From Bacillota bacterium (GTDB lineage Bacteria; Bacillota; Clostridia; Oscillospirales; Oscillospiraceae): a DNA stretch of 59,229 nucleotides. The stretch lies in assembly GCA_029268085.1 (NCBI GenBank), contig JAJUHD010000002.1, positions 1 to 59,229 of the forward strand, in the 5' to 3' direction. Positions 58,037-59,229 of the stretch are shown one piece after another (position 1 is the stretch's first letter; every line of letters begins with the position of its first letter). The notes beneath the pieces are model-generated. The model worked only from the letters and a program-made list of their open reading frames with translations, searched no databases and was not told the DNA's origin. A program made the position numbers and the translations under genes.

Positions 58037-59100
58037 TACTTCATCGTGATAGTGCTGCCTGTCGGTACTATTCCGATATAGGTCTTTCCGACTCCCAGCT
58101 GAAGCGGAGTGCCGTCTTCAAGCGTATATTTGAAGCAGCTTCCGGTTCCGGAGTGGCTCCACTTGATCGGAACGGTTTTTCCGTTGCAGATGAAGTGACC
58201 TGTTCCGGTGCCGTCAAGATCGACCGCTCTGCGGCCGTAATCATCGAGAATTTTAGTATCCGCATAGAGAACCAGAAGGTTCTTGAACTTTACGGCTTCA
58301 TTCGTAGTTCCGTCGATAAGGTCTCCGCCGTACTCGGCGCCGGTGTAGTAGCCGGTATCGGAGTGATAGGTGAAGCTCGTGTCCTTAATGCCCTCAAAGC
58401 TTACGTTTACGGAAGCAGCCGAGGCGGCTGAGGAGCCAAGGTCAGGGTTCTCGGTGAATTCAAGGCCGTAATCAAAGGCACCATCGTGCTTGGTTTCATA
58501 ACCGAGCTTGTTTGTGCATTCAAGCAGCTTATCGGAAGTCGTAAACAGGCTGTGCTCGATACCGTATTTCTGACGGGCTGGATCACGGTAGAAAGTTGTG
58601 CTTGCGTATGCGCCGCGGACGCCGTCAATATTGTTGACGCCCTTGGCCGAAATATCTGTATAAGCCTGTTCGCTGCCGCCGGCATGGACATAAATTGCGT
58701 CATAGCTAAGGGCGACCTCTATGTAATAAGGACGGGAGGAACGCATGCTTCCTATATTTCCGATGCCGTTTATATCGGAGAAGATCGCTTCAAAACGGGT
58801 GATGTTGCCTTCGGCGAGGATCTCATAAAGTATATCTGCCTTGGAAATTCCGCACTGTGGAAGCGCGACCTTGATATTATTTAGCATGACTGCATAAGGC
58901 CTGATGTCGCTGATGTCCGCCTCGATAGGTTCACCGGTAAGCGGATTAGTAATCGCTTCGGGTGTGGGCGTCGGTTCCGGAGCCGCAGACGGAGCTGAAA
59001 CGGTCGGCGGTTCGGGCGAGGCTGTGGGTTCGGCGCTCTTTTTTCCGCAGGCTGTAAGCAGCATGAGTAGAGCAAGAATAACGGGAAATAATCTCTTCAT
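58036..59100 (-). CDS. DUF3048 domain lipoprotein
   Basis: 354-residue surface lipoprotein. Signal peptide with lipobox LTAC (C18), a Pro/Ser/Ala-rich linker (about 22-50), then the DUF3048 domain (about 52-350) starting NPLTGEPI and containing RPYAVMLNN, QCGISKADILYE, IGSMRSSRPYYIE and DGTPLQLGVGKTYIGIVP. YerB-type family of unknown function. ATG 59100 with CGGAGGT. Confidence 0.92.
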   Translation of the reverse strand: MKRLFPVILALLMLLTACGKKSAEPTASPEPPTVSAPSAAPEPTPTPEAITNPLTGEPIEADISDIRPYAVMLNNIKVALPQCGISKADILYEILAEGNITRFEAIFSDINGIGNIGSMRSSRPYYIEVALSYDAIYVHAGGSEQAYTDISAKGVNNIDGVRGAYASTTFYRDPARQKYGIEHSLFTTSDKLLECTNKLGYETKHDGAFDYGLEFTENPDLGSSAASAASVNVSFEGIKDTSFTYHSDTGYYTGAEYGGDLIDGTTNEAVKFKNLLVLYADTKILDDYGRRAVDLDGTGTGHFICNGKTVPIKWSHSGTGSCFKYTLEDGTPLQLGVGKTYIGIVPTGSTITMK

Positions 59101-59166
59101 ATATACCTCCGAGTATAAAGTGAAATAAGTCGAAATATGTAAATTTCGGTCATAACTTCAAGGCGT

Positions 59167-59195
59167 ATGATACTCCAATTTTGCTCTATTGTCAA
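59167..59195 (-). promoter_or_regulatory. Promoter of the DUF3048 lipoprotein gene
   Basis: Minus strand TTGACA (59195-59190) and TATCAT (59172-59167), 17 bases apart. A short inverted repeat (CGAAAT...ATTTCG, near 59132-59149) lies in the leader. Confidence 0.75.
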
Positions 59196-59229
59196 ACCCG
59201 ATGACGGGTGATAAAATAAAATGAAATTA

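Overview
The window reads as a chromosomal segment of an endospore-forming, low-to-mid GC Clostridia (Oscillospirales/Ruminococcaceae-like). The grounds are gene content only: YerC, a SigH-family sigma factor, SpoIID and SpoIIM-like proteins, a sigG fragment, SLH surface proteins, mini-RNase III, RqcH, YajC followed by a TIGR04086 membrane protein, and AsnA behind a DUF4364 protein. Genes mostly have strong GGAGG ribosome-binding sites, and many start with TTG or GTG. No species name can be given from the sequence alone.

Layout. 1-1.65 kb: an IS110-family insertion element whose 5' non-coding part folds like a bridge RNA. 1.7-5.5 kb (minus strand): trmK, a DUF1858 protein, a five-gene tRNA operon (Val-Asp-Phe-Gly-Cys), hslO, a methyltransferase and yerC. 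5.7-8.5 kb (plus): purA, then an NfeD/SPFH membrane pair. 8.5-13.1 kb (minus): an SLH-SH3-SGNH surface hydrolase and the lysine/DAP operon asd-dapA-dapB. 13.3-24.9 kb (plus): SpoIID, queA-tgt, yajC, a SpoIIM-like protein, xerD, ruvCAB, glmM, a SigH-like sigma factor and a zinc-ribbon protein. 25-30.4 kb (minus): an ABC-F ATPase, an ECF S component and a glycan group (O-antigen ligase family, DUF4330, GT4). 30.6-35.5 kb (minus): a complete livJHMGF importer. 35.8-37.9 kb (plus): a phenylalanine-rich leader peptide with an attenuator in front of a phenylacetate-CoA ligase and a double-ACT protein. 38-40 kb: two tRNA-Arg genes, a diguanylate cyclase and a truncated sigG. 40.1-43.3 kb (plus): a BirA-operator-controlled birA-bioY pair and pepD. 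43.3-47.2 kb (minus): a heterodimeric ABC exporter with a MarR repressor. 47.5-54.3 kb (plus): a DEDDh exonuclease, uppP, ftsK/spoIIIE, mrnC and rqcH. 54.4-59.1 kb: a cadherin-like/SLH protein, a Cys-rich Clostridia protein, DUF4364-asnA and a DUF3048 lipoprotein.

The most interesting element is the leader at 35859-35960. It encodes seven Phe among 33 residues, includes a hairpin at the Phe codons, and ends just before a strong intrinsic terminator. This is the architecture of ribosome-mediated attenuation, here placed in front of an aryl-acetate CoA ligase. The logic (on when Phe-tRNA is scarce) suggests the operon serves phenylalanine supply from phenylacetate rather than breakdown. Second is the IS110 bridge-RNA candidate, with the same 16-nt motif in both predicted loops and an inverted copy of its core past the transposase stop. 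Other regulatory reads are a near-perfect BirA box over the birA -35 element and a MarR palindrome over the exporter start site.
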